The notes beneath the pieces were generated by a model that was not told the DNA's origin, ran no database searches, and saw only the letters and a program-made list of their open reading frames with translations. A DNA stretch of 9,438 nucleotides from an uncultured Rikenellaceae bacterium (GTDB lineage: Bacteria; Bacteroidota; Bacteroidia; Bacteroidales; Rikenellaceae), in NCBI GenBank assembly GCA_949284665.1, contig CASDWR010000012.1, forward strand, positions 1 to 9,438. The letters run 5' to 3'. The position numbers and the translations under genes were made by a program. Shown here piece by piece: positions 1 to 6,260 of the stretch. The first letter of the stretch is position 1. Each line of letters starts with the position of its first letter.

Positions 1-185
1 CAACCATACGACCGGAATCTCCCTTTCCTCGCACCGGCCCCTCCCCCGGCAAAGAGATGAAAGACAAACCAAGAAGCAGGAAGCGGGTTGGAACCCGCTT
101 CCTGCTTCTACAATAATAGATTCGTCTTTCTGTGTGAAAGAGGTCTCTCTACTCCGCTTCCCCTGGGGAAATCGGTAAATGAGTC
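1..185. other. Non-coding region downstream of glmS
   Basis: No convincing coding frame is visible here and no tRNA or other RNA gene was recognised. The main structure is the 18-bp perfect hairpin at 72-109. Two minor inverted repeats also occur: CTTTC/GAAAG around 126-140, and TTCCCC/GGGGAA at 158-170 with a single-base centre. Both are too short to interpret. The gene beyond the left edge is not in view, so I cannot say whether the region separates convergent or co-directional genes. Confidence 0.6.
72..109 (-). terminator. Probable intrinsic terminator of glmS
   Basis: AGAAGCAGGAAGCGGGTT (72-89) and its exact reverse complement (92-109) are separated by only two bases. In RNA this gives about 16 perfect pairs closed by a six-base loop. 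The hairpin begins 77 bp beyond the glmS stop codon. Reading on the minus strand, the stem is followed by a T-rich but interrupted stretch (TTGGTTTGTCTTT). The plus-strand exit (ACAATAATAG) is a poorer U-tract, so the glmS direction is favoured. A bidirectional role for a convergent gene outside the window is possible. Confidence 0.7.
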
Positions 186-2030
186 CTACTCCACCGTGAC
201 CGATTTGGCCAGATTCCGCGGCTGGTCGACATCTCGGCCCTTGTATACGGCGATATAATAGGCAAGCAGTTGCAAAGGAATCGACACGACGATCGGCATA
301 AGACATTCGGTCACGACAGGGACCTCGATGCAATAATCTGCCATTCGTCGCACGGTAGTATCGTCCCGTGCGATCACGGCGATAATTTTCCCTCCCCGGG
401 CTTTGATTTCCTGAATATTGCTGACCGTCTTTTCATAAGTCTTATCCGGAACGGCAACAACGATCGTAGGCATTTCATTGTCGATCAATGCGATCGGACC
501 GTGCTTCATTTCTGCAGCCGGATAACCCTCGGCATGGATATAAGAAATTTCCTTGAGTTTCAATGCCCCTTCAAGGGCTGTCGGATAGTTGTATCCCCGG
601 CCGAGATAGATGAAATTGCGAGCATAGGTAAAGATTTTCGCAAGATCCTTGATTTGGCCGTCGATTTTCAACACCTCATTCAAGGCGGAAGGCAACTCAA
701 GCAAACCGTTCACGATTTCCGTATACACGGCCGGGTCAACGCTTTCCCGTTCACGTGCGACGGTCAGGGCAAGCATGGCCATCACCGTCACCTGACCGGT
801 AAAAGCTTTCGTGGAAGCCACTCCGATCTCGGGGCCTACGTGAATATAGGCACCCGAATCGGTAGCTCTGGCTATCGAGGAACCGATTACGTTGCAAATC
901 CCGAAAACGAATGCGCCATGGCTGCGGGCGAGTTCCACCGCAGCCAATGTATCGGCGGTTTCACCCGACTGGGATACGGCGATTACCACATCATCCGGAT
1001 GGATTACGGGGTTACGGTATCTGAATTCCGACGCATACTCCACCTCTGCCGGAATCCGGCAAATATCTTCGATCAGATGCTCGCCGATCAGTGATGCATG
1101 CCACGACGTACCGCATGCCACGAAAATGATCCGGCGGGCATTGACGAATTTTTCCCGATTGGCGATCACGCCCGACAAGGTAACCAAACCGCTCTCGGAA
1201 TTAATCCGTCCACGGATGCAATCGACGATCGTTTCCGGCTGCTGATGAATCTCTTTAAGCATAAAATGGGAGTATCCACCCTTTTCGAGTTGCGAAATAC
1301 TCATCTGCAACCTTTTTATATCGACCCGACTCTCCTGATTATCGAACGTAAAGACTTTCAACTCTTTGTTCCGATTGATCACGGCAATCTCACCATCATT
1401 CAAATAGACCACTCGATCCGTATATTCGACGATGGGTGTAGCGTCGGAGGCGAGAAAGAATTCCCCTTCTCCCACTCCGATCACCATGGGACTGCTCTTA
1501 CGGGCTGCGATGATCTCGTCGGGATTTCCCTTTTCGACCACGGCAATGGCATAAGCGCCTATTACCTGTTTCAAAGCCGACTGGACGGCTTCGAGCAGCG
1601 AGCAGTCGTTTGTCCGACGGACGTATTCGATCAGGTTGGCCAACACCTCGGTATCCGTATCGCTTCGAAACGAATAACCGTTTTCGATCAAGGCAGCCTT
1701 GAGGACATGGTAGTTTTCGATGATCCCGTTATGGACCAATGCGATATCGTGAGACTGTGAAAAATGGGGGTGTGCATTTGCATCATTGGGGACTCCATGG
1801 GTTGCCCAACGCGTATGGGCAATACCGATTTGGCCTTGGGGATCCATTGGAGCGACGTATTTTTCCAGATCCGCCACTTTCCCTTTACATTTATAGACGT
1901 TCAAATTACCCGACGGATCGATTAATGCCAATCCCGCACTATCGTATCCGCGATACTCCAAACGGTACAATCCTTTCACCAGAACCGGATAAGCATCCCG
2001 ATTCCCTACATAACCTACGATTCCGCACAT
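186..2030 (-). CDS. glmS: Glutamine--fructose-6-phosphate aminotransferase (isomerizing)
   Basis: GlmS converts fructose-6-phosphate and glutamine into glucosamine-6-phosphate and glutamate in the cytoplasm. This is the entry step to UDP-GlcNAc for peptidoglycan and LPS. The 614-residue protein is full length. The N-terminal class II glutaminase domain (about 1-225) starts MCGIVGYVG, so Cys2 becomes the N-terminal nucleophile after Met removal; this fixes the start. HTRWATHG (72-79), NGIIEN (101-106) and the aspartates around 124-126 form the glutamine site. Two SIS sugar-isomerase domains follow (about 290-430 and 460-605), with CGTS (306-309), SQSGETADT (353-361), STKAFT (406-411), GRG (477-479), His510 and the conserved tail DQPRNLAKSVTVE. 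It has its own -7 box and terminator. No glmS ribozyme-like leader is possible in the short upstream gap. Identification is essentially certain from the sequence. Confidence 0.98.
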   Translation of the reverse strand: MCGIVGYVGNRDAYPVLVKGLYRLEYRGYDSAGLALIDPSGNLNVYKCKGKVADLEKYVAPMDPQGQIGIAHTRWATHGVPNDANAHPHFSQSHDIALVHNGIIENYHVLKAALIENGYSFRSDTDTEVLANLIEYVRRTNDCSLLEAVQSALKQVIGAYAIAVVEKGNPDEIIAARKSSPMVIGVGEGEFFLASDATPIVEYTDRVVYLNDGEIAVINRNKELKVFTFDNQESRVDIKRLQMSISQLEKGGYSHFMLKEIHQQPETIVDCIRGRINSESGLVTLSGVIANREKFVNARRIIFVACGTSWHASLIGEHLIEDICRIPAEVEYASEFRYRNPVIHPDDVVIAVSQSGETADTLAAVELARSHGAFVFGICNVIGSSIARATDSGAYIHVGPEIGVASTKAFTGQVTVMAMLALTVARERESVDPAVYTEIVNGLLELPSALNEVLKIDGQIKDLAKIFTYARNFIYLGRGYNYPTALEGALKLKEISYIHAEGYPAAEMKHGPIALIDNEMPTIVVAVPDKTYEKTVSNIQEIKARGGKIIAVIARDDTTVRRMADYCIEVPVVTECLMPIVVSIPLQLLAYYIAVYKGRDVDQPRNLAKSVTVE

Positions 2031-2052
2031 TTTCGCTTATTTTTTCGGAGGG

Positions 2053-2060
2053 CAAATATA
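2053..2060 (-). promoter_or_regulatory. -7 promoter box of glmS (Bacteroidota type)
   Basis: On the minus strand this reads TATATTTG, a perfect match to the Bacteroidota -7 consensus TAnnTTTG recognised by their primary sigma factor. It lies 22 bp upstream of the glmS ATG, which predicts a 5' leader of only about 15-20 nt. I do not see a TTG at the usual 19-21 bp spacing; the nearest TTG is 12 bp upstream, inside a palindrome. The -33 element is therefore weak or absent. No clear terminator lies between the fibre gene stop (2134) and this box, so read-through from the tail cassette into glmS is possible. Confidence 0.6.
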
Positions 2061-2065
2061 CACAT

Positions 2066-2077
2066 TTTTGGCCAAAA
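2066..2077. repeat. 12-bp perfect palindrome upstream of the glmS -7 box
   Basis: TTTTGGCCAAAA is a perfect 12-bp palindrome starting 6 bp upstream of the glmS -7 box, inside the presumed promoter spacer. A palindrome in this place could be an operator for a dimeric regulator. It has no loop and is not a terminator. An AT-flanked GGCC palindrome can also arise by chance, so an operator role is inference only. Confidence 0.35.
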
Positions 2078-2133
2078 CATTCGGCGGTAACCCTACCCTC
2101 GACAGATAATATCGTCCATTCGGTATTGTTCTC

Positions 2134-4086
2134 TCACAACCGATTCCAATCGGAAGCGGAGACGTTGTTACGGGCGATGTAAAGATCGCCTGTTGCGGAA
2201 TCCACATAGCGTTGTCCGGCAAAATCGGGAATGCTGGTCGGGACCCCGGTGTCGAGAATCGGATCGGGGAAACTGGGATCGTTGTAATCCGCAGCGACCG
2301 AATTTCCCGACAATATGATCGGACCCGTATCCCCGCCCGCACTGTTACGCCATGTTCCGGAGGCAAGGAGCAACCCTGCAGGGAGATATTCGGCCAACAA
2401 CGTCGCATTGCGTTCCGGCATGTAGTCATAAGGGCGCCCTCCATTCCAAAAACGGGCCACATCCGAAGCCTCGAAAACATAGGAGAAGAGTCTCATCGAA
2501 CGAATCGTCCCTTTGAAATACCGGTTACTCTGCCCACCCAGATAGATTTTTTTCGAGTCGTAGGCGTTCAGGTTGCATTGTCCGACCCGGGAACCATTTA
2601 CCCACCACGTCACAATTGACGCATTGATTGCCATCACGACAAAATAAGTCGCACCGGGCCGTATGAGGATCGAACCGGCCGGTGTCTGATTGAACTGACC
2701 AGCATACAACTTCCCGGCCGCAATATAAATGGCTGTTCCTTTGTCCGAGGAGAGACTGTCCTGCCAAAGATATTGCTGGGTAGAGACATCATCTCCGGTC
2801 GTGAACAGCAACGCAATGGTCTTCGACAACCTGTTCCACACAACGGAATCGGAAACGAAAGCGGCATCCCCTGCGAAACGACACCCCGTCGGTTTCCCCA
2901 TCAGAGGAATCACTTCTCGACCGGCGGCAGCATCTACCCGATTTCGGGAAACGATCTTCGGACTTCCGGATACAGCAAGTTCGATCTCTCCCACTGTCGG
3001 ACGCCAGCGATCCGACAAGAGACCGCAAGGCAGATATTCATAGATACACCCTTCCCGCAATGCTCCCGATTCGGGCAATTCATAATGCTCGGGTAACCCG
3101 TCATTCCACAATGCAGCGATCTCATCCGCCGACAAGGCATAATCGAAAAACCGACAACTCAATATGATTCCCTGCAACCTGTTCTCGTTCGAGGCATTGG
3201 CTCCCAGAGAGAAAACCCTTCGTATCTCGGTCGTAGGAGAGAAAGAGCCCATTTCGATGCTGTTCACATAGGAAGTAAACAAACCAGTAGCCGCATCATA
3301 AACCGTTGTCGTCATATAGACCATATGTGGTATGGCAGCGATCTTGTTTCCATAGAACGATCCTACGAAACCGTTTTTCACAACATCGATAAGCCAGGAG
3401 GACTGTTGCATGAGCCGCTGTTCGGTAACGACATCATCTCCCGTCTGGAAAAGCATTACCACACTTCTCGATACGCCGAGAACGGTCAGTGCGGGATTTG
3501 ACGAGTAGTAGTTTCCTTCGGAGGTATCTACCCCGGCAATAGTCGGCATGACAGCAATTTCCGGTGGGATCTGATTCATCTCGACGAAACCTCTATCGTC
3601 GCGCAGGGCCACGACCGATTTTGCGATGCCACTGTCGGCCAAATCTCCCGTTCCGGTAAAAGCGGCGAGATTGTCGGCCATGGATGTAAGCGGTTTGCCG
3701 GCTTTTGTGGCCATATCCGCAGCCATGGACTCCCGTACCGCATCGGCAGCTTCGGCCGCCGTTGTTGCCGAATTGGCAGCCGTTGTCGCAGACGAAGCGG
3801 CTGAAACGGCAGCGGCTGCAGCATCGTCGGCCAGTGATGCGCTTTCGAGTGCTGCCGCTGTCGCTCCTTCGGCGGCTTCGACAGCTTCATCCATCGTTTC
3901 CAATGCCGACTCGGCCGGTTGGCGGAGATAGGCCAGGAAGTCCTCTTCCGTCCCGGAATTTCCTTGAGCCAACCATATCTGATATGCACTTAACCCATCC
4001 AGTCCGATTCGTTCGGCATAACCGAAAGCATGTTCGATTTTCAGTGTCGGGGCAACCGTTGCTCCGCTATTCGTTATATTCCCCAT
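2134..4086 (-). CDS. Phage tail-fibre-like protein with tandem LamG-like lectin domains
   Basis: The likely role is a receptor-binding fibre or appendage on a phage tail or tail-derived particle; this is inferred from architecture. The 650 residues read in order: a short N-terminal segment; the motif SAYQIWLAQGNSGTEEDFL (33-51), which I know from many phage tail and minor structural proteins; an alanine-rich, probably coiled-coil stalk (about 60-128) containing SATTAAN/SATTAAE; a linker with TGTGDLADSGIAKS (144-157); two LamG/concanavalin-like beta-sandwich domains (about 205-357 and 420-573); and a C-terminal GQRYVDSATGDLYIA...DWNRL motif common at the ends of phage fibre proteins. There is no signal peptide or membrane segment, so it is not a conventional secreted lectin. 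The start overlaps the upstream 118-residue gene by 20 bp in another frame, suggesting coupled translation, and an A8 tract precedes its ATG. The reading frame is intact, with no sign of decay. The ligand is unknown. Confidence 0.8.
   Translation of the reverse strand: MGNITNSGATVAPTLKIEHAFGYAERIGLDGLSAYQIWLAQGNSGTEEDFLAYLRQPAESALETMDEAVEAAEGATAAALESASLADDAAAAAVSAASSATTAANSATTAAEAADAVRESMAADMATKAGKPLTSMADNLAAFTGTGDLADSGIAKSVVALRDDRGFVEMNQIPPEIAVMPTIAGVDTSEGNYYSSNPALTVLGVSRSVVMLFQTGDDVVTEQRLMQQSSWLIDVVKNGFVGSFYGNKIAAIPHMVYMTTTVYDAATGLFTSYVNSIEMGSFSPTTEIRRVFSLGANASNENRLQGIILSCRFFDYALSADEIAALWNDGLPEHYELPESGALREGCIYEYLPCGLLSDRWRPTVGEIELAVSGSPKIVSRNRVDAAAGREVIPLMGKPTGCRFAGDAAFVSDSVVWNRLSKTIALLFTTGDDVSTQQYLWQDSLSSDKGTAIYIAAGKLYAGQFNQTPAGSILIRPGATYFVVMAINASIVTWWVNGSRVGQCNLNAYDSKKIYLGGQSNRYFKGTIRSMRLFSYVFEASDVARFWNGGRPYDYMPERNATLLAEYLPAGLLLASGTWRNSAGGDTGPIILSGNSVAADYNDPSFPDPILDTGVPTSIPDFAGQRYVDSATGDLYIARNNVSASDWNRL
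2368..3474 (-). repeat. Tandem duplication of a LamG-like domain inside the fibre gene
   Basis: Two units about 215-220 residues apart align by eye. SRSVVMLFQTGDDV (206-219) matches SKTIALLFTTGDDV (421-434). ALWNDG (325-330) matches RFWNGG (545-550). EYLPCGLL (350-357) matches EYLPAGLL (566-573). Both units show the order expected of LamG-type lectins, ending with a strand just before a short helix (ILSCRFFDYALSADEIAAL and IRSMRLFSYVFEASDVARF). The copies have diverged considerably in protein sequence, so the duplication is old or the copies were recruited separately. They may bind two different glycans. Confidence 0.7.
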
Positions 4087-4423
4087 ATCCGTTTTTTTTC
4101 AAATCGTTCAACACAAAGAGTTCGTTTCGAAAGGTACGACGTGCTGCGGTGGCCCTGTGTGTATAGGTTACCTCGACCGAACACCGTCCGGCAGGCAATA
4201 TTGCGGTTTCCGAGGCAGGGAGATTAATGCCGGCTTTCGTTGCGGCAAGGATCATGACAGGCAACATGTCCCGACGATGGGACGAAGCCCTTACGACTCC
4301 GGTACGACCGTACACGAAAAAAGAGGCATCGATGTCATACTCCTCGAGCGATACGTCATCGCCCGACACATTGATTTCAAGGGCGATGTCATCGCCCCGA
4401 AAAAAAGATGGCAATACATTCAT
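4067..4423 (-). CDS. Small phage tail/baseplate-like protein, beta-rich
   Basis: This 118-residue protein has no signal peptide or transmembrane segment. It consists mostly of alternating beta-strand-like stretches (ALEINVSGDDVSLEEYDIDASFFVYG, given here only as its character around residues 14-39; AGRCSVEVTYTH at 78-89; TFRNELFVLND at 97-107). This pattern, the opening MNVLPSFFRGDDI, and its position directly before a fibre gene resemble the small Ig-like or BppU-N-like proteins that precede fibre genes in tail modules of Bacteroidales phages. The family assignment is by resemblance, not by a specific catalytic or binding motif. It overlaps the fibre gene by 20 bp. A plus-strand frame covers the same DNA, but its product lacks any protein-like pattern, so the minus strand is preferred. 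I found no convincing promoter; a CAAACTTC-type near-match to the -7 box lies directly at the start codon. Confidence 0.65.
   Translation of the reverse strand: MNVLPSFFRGDDIALEINVSGDDVSLEEYDIDASFFVYGRTGVVRASSHRRDMLPVMILAATKAGINLPASETAILPAGRCSVEVTYTHRATAARRTFRNELFVLNDLKKNGYGEYNE
4092..4099 (-). other. A8 tract at the overlap of the two tail genes (possible slippage site)
   Basis: On the minus strand eight consecutive A residues encode Lys-Lys and part of Asn near the end of the 118-residue protein, ending 5 bp before the fibre ATG. Read in frame they include the heptamer A AAA AAC, a classical slippery sequence. The fibre lies in the +1 frame relative to the upstream gene. A transcript with seven A's would read through as K-K-T-D-M-G-N and fuse both proteins into one chain of about 765 residues. 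The tract may equally serve only as the A-rich translation leader of the fibre gene. Confidence 0.4.
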
Positions 4424-4628
4424 GGTACAAACTTCAAGATGATAAAACAGGTATCACGACAATATGGTATCCCCGCATTCGTGTAACGGGGTGACGCCGC
4501 AAGATAACGAAATCCCCACCGGTCAGCATTCCACAAAAACGGAATAACCGCCGCCGTACGACAAGAAAAATGTACGGGAATCATCCGCCGAGCCTATACG
4601 AAAGGGGTATTTGAAAGGCTGAAAAGAC

Positions 4629-4664
4629 AAAATTCCGGTATCGAGATGGGAATACCAGAATTTT
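4629..4664 (+). terminator. Hairpin with T-rich tract before leuA (terminator or attenuator candidate)
   Basis: AAAATTCCGGTAT (4629-4641) pairs with ATACCAGAATTTT (4652-4664) across a 10-base loop. There are 13 positions with one C/A mismatch in the plus-strand RNA; the mismatch becomes a G-U wobble in the minus-strand RNA. On the plus strand the stem runs into TTTTATTGTTATTTTT, a terminator-like U-rich stretch. It sits 34 bp before the leuA ATG. It could stop transcripts arriving from upstream or act as an attenuator in a leuA leader. If the -7 box at 4670-4677 is the only leuA promoter, the hairpin lies upstream of the transcript and cannot attenuate it. Confidence 0.4.
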
Positions 4665-4669
4665 ATTGT

Positions 4670-4677
4670 TATTTTTG
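4670..4677 (+). promoter_or_regulatory. Candidate -7 promoter box of leuA
   Basis: TATTTTTG matches the Bacteroidota -7 consensus TAnnTTTG exactly, 21 bp before the leuA ATG. That predicts a leader of roughly 15 nt. No TTG is found at the expected -33 spacing; that position falls in the loop and right arm of the preceding hairpin. Because the surrounding DNA is T-rich, a chance match is a real possibility. Confidence 0.4.
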
Positions 4678-4698
4678 CCGGGATTGATTTTGTGAGTT

Positions 4699-6210
4699 AT
4701 GGATAAACTTTTTATTTTCGACACCACGCTCCGCGACGGGGAACAGGTTCCCGGTTGCCAGCTCAACACCCGCGAGAAGATCGAAGTGGCGAAATTGTTG
4801 GAGAAATTGGGCGTGGACATCATTGAAGCCGGCTTTCCTGTTTCGAGTCCCGGCGATTTCAACTCGGTTATAGAGATTTCGAAAGCCGTAACAGAACCTA
4901 CGATTTGTGCCTTGACCCGCGCCGTGAAACGGGATATAGACGTTGCCGCAGACGCATTGCGATATGCCCGGCGGAAACGCATCCATACGGGGATAGGCGT
5001 TTCTCCTCAACACATTTACGACAAATTGCGTTCAACACCCGAAAAAGTTATTGCCGATGCCACCGATGCGGTGACGTACGCGAAACGATATGTCGAAGAT
5101 GTGGAATTTTACGCCGAAGATGCCGGACGTGCGGATCCTGTCTATCTTGCACGGATTGTTGAAGCGGTGATCGGTGCGGGAGCCACGGTGGTCAATATCC
5201 CGGACACGACAGGCTATTGCCTTCCTTCCGAATACGGAGACATGATTAAATATCTGCGTGAGAACGTTTCGAACATCGACCGTGCAATTATTTCCACACA
5301 CTGCCACAATGATTTGGGGATGGCTACGGCCAATACGGTAAGCGCTGTCCTCAATGGAGCCCGTCAGGCGGAAGTGACGATCAACGGTGTGGGCGAACGA
5401 GCCGGGAATACTGCCTTGGAAGAGGTTGTAATGACTTTGCGCTGTCACCGGGAACTCGGTATCGACACTTCAATCAATACACGGTTGATTACCAAGGCTT
5501 CGCATCTGGTATCGAGTCTGATGAACATGCCGGTACAACCCAACAAGGCCATCGTGGGACGGAATGCATTCGCTCACTCTTCGGGCATTCACCAGGATGG
5601 TGTTCTCAAACAGCGCGAGACCTATGAGATTATCGATCCCAAGGATGTAGGGATCAATGCTTCGCTTATCGCATTGACGGCACGGAGCGGTCGGGCTGCC
5701 CTTGGTCACAGGCTCGAACTGTTGGGGCATAAGTTGCGCCGCAGCGAACTGGATGATATCTATAAGAAATTCCTCGATCTTGCCGACAAGAAAAAGGAGG
5801 TACACGATTACGACCTGCTTTACCTGGTAGGCGACACGGTTCGCCTGAAGAATCAGAGCATTAGCTTGAAGTTCATGCAGGTCACTACGGGCACACTGGT
5901 TCCGACAGCCACGATCGTTCTGAAGTTCGGAGATCACGAACGTATGGCGACCTCGACCGGCAACGGGCCGGTGGACGCAGCAGTATCGGCCATCAAATCA
6001 CTCATCAACGAAAAAGTGACGCTCACCGAATTTCTCATGCAGGCCATGACCCGTGGGTGCAATGACGTAGGCCGGGTACATGTACAGGTTATGTGCGGCA
6101 ATCGGGTAGCCCATGGATTCGCTGCCCATACAGACACTACCCGTGCCTCTGTCGAGGCTTTTCTGGATGCACTGCGCATATTGAAGGTTACGGAAAAACG
6201 AGAGGAATAG
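4699..6210 (+). CDS. leuA: 2-isopropylmalate synthase
   Basis: LeuA condenses acetyl-CoA with 2-oxoisovalerate to give 2-isopropylmalate, the committed step of leucine synthesis. The 503-residue protein is complete. The catalytic HMGL-like TIM barrel occupies about residues 1-270, with DTTLRDGEQ (8-16) at the N-terminus, the metal ligands in HCHND (His201, His203) and NGVGERAGN (229-237). A linker region follows to about 365. The C-terminal LeuA regulatory domain (about 370-495) contains GNGPVDAA (421-428), where leucine normally binds for feedback inhibition. Its presence separates this protein from shorter relatives that lack the domain. The ATG chosen places the barrel motif at the usual distance from the N-terminus. 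It is the first gene of the leu cluster, with leuC 50 bp downstream. Confidence 0.97.
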   Translation: MDKLFIFDTTLRDGEQVPGCQLNTREKIEVAKLLEKLGVDIIEAGFPVSSPGDFNSVIEISKAVTEPTICALTRAVKRDIDVAADALRYARRKRIHTGIGVSPQHIYDKLRSTPEKVIADATDAVTYAKRYVEDVEFYAEDAGRADPVYLARIVEAVIGAGATVVNIPDTTGYCLPSEYGDMIKYLRENVSNIDRAIISTHCHNDLGMATANTVSAVLNGARQAEVTINGVGERAGNTALEEVVMTLRCHRELGIDTSINTRLITKASHLVSSLMNMPVQPNKAIVGRNAFAHSSGIHQDGVLKQRETYEIIDPKDVGINASLIALTARSGRAALGHRLELLGHKLRRSELDDIYKKFLDLADKKKEVHDYDLLYLVGDTVRLKNQSISLKFMQVTTGTLVPTATIVLKFGDHERMATSTGNGPVDAAVSAIKSLINEKVTLTEFLMQAMTRGCNDVGRVHVQVMCGNRVAHGFAAHTDTTRASVEAFLDALRILKVTEKREE

Positions 6211-6217
6211 GAGATTG

Positions 6218-6248
6218 GATCGACGACAAACCTGTGACGTCGATCACA
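6218..6248 (+). promoter_or_regulatory. Overlapping inverted repeats between leuA and leuC, including a CRP-like element
   Basis: The 50-bp spacer contains GATCGACG (6218-6225) and its exact reverse complement CGTCGATC (6238-6245), an 8-bp perfect stem with a 12-base loop. Overlapping it is TGTGA-N6-TCACA (6233-6248), which equals the E. coli CRP half-site consensus. The two pairings share bases and cannot form together in RNA. The stem lies 15 bp before the leuC ATG and could affect leuC translation or processing. No promoter is seen beside the CRP-like element, so a DNA-binding role is speculative. Confidence 0.4.
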
Positions 6249-6260
6249 GAGATTTGAATC

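Larger units (their letters stand above)
4424..4698. other. Divergent intergenic region between tail cassette and leuA
   Basis: No supported gene lies in these 275 bp. Several short inverted repeats occur: CCCCG/CGGGG near 4472-4493, ATTCC/GGAAT near 4528-4545, and CCGTAC/GTACGG at 4554-4559 and 4572-4577. The stronger hairpin at 4629-4664 and the leuA -7 box are given separately. A 14-codon plus-strand frame (4570-4614) ends just before the hairpin but has only one Leu codon. No integrase, att-like direct repeat or tRNA is visible that would mark an insertion boundary for the tail cassette. Confidence 0.5.

Noticed and set aside
270..1094. Long plus-strand frame of 274 residues inside glmS
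   Set aside because: It lies antisense to strongly conserved GlmS sequence, and its composition (rich in His, Arg, Asp and Gly) is typical of a shadow frame.
2031..2133. glmS ribozyme or riboswitch leader
   Set aside because: The leader predicted from the -7 box is under 25 nt, and no ribozyme-like core is present; that element belongs mainly to Firmicutes.
3626..3931. Plus-strand alanine-rich frame of 101 residues
   Set aside because: It is the antisense of the alanine-rich stalk of the fibre gene. GCN/NGC repeats give alanine-rich peptides on both strands, and nothing else supports it.
4157..4486. Plus-strand frame of 109 residues antisense to the 118-residue tail protein
   Set aside because: Its product has no regular secondary-structure pattern or recognisable motif. 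The minus-strand frame has a beta-rich, phage-like pattern and overlaps the fibre gene as expected in a tail operon.
4570..4614. Leucine-rich leader peptide gene before leuA
   Set aside because: The 14-codon frame contains one Leu codon only and no run of branched-chain codons, so it is not called as a gene.
2037..4698. Attachment-site direct repeats or insertion-sequence ends around the tail cassette
   Set aside because: Comparing both flanks by eye gave no shared repeat longer than a few bases, and there is no transposase, integrase or tRNA gene.
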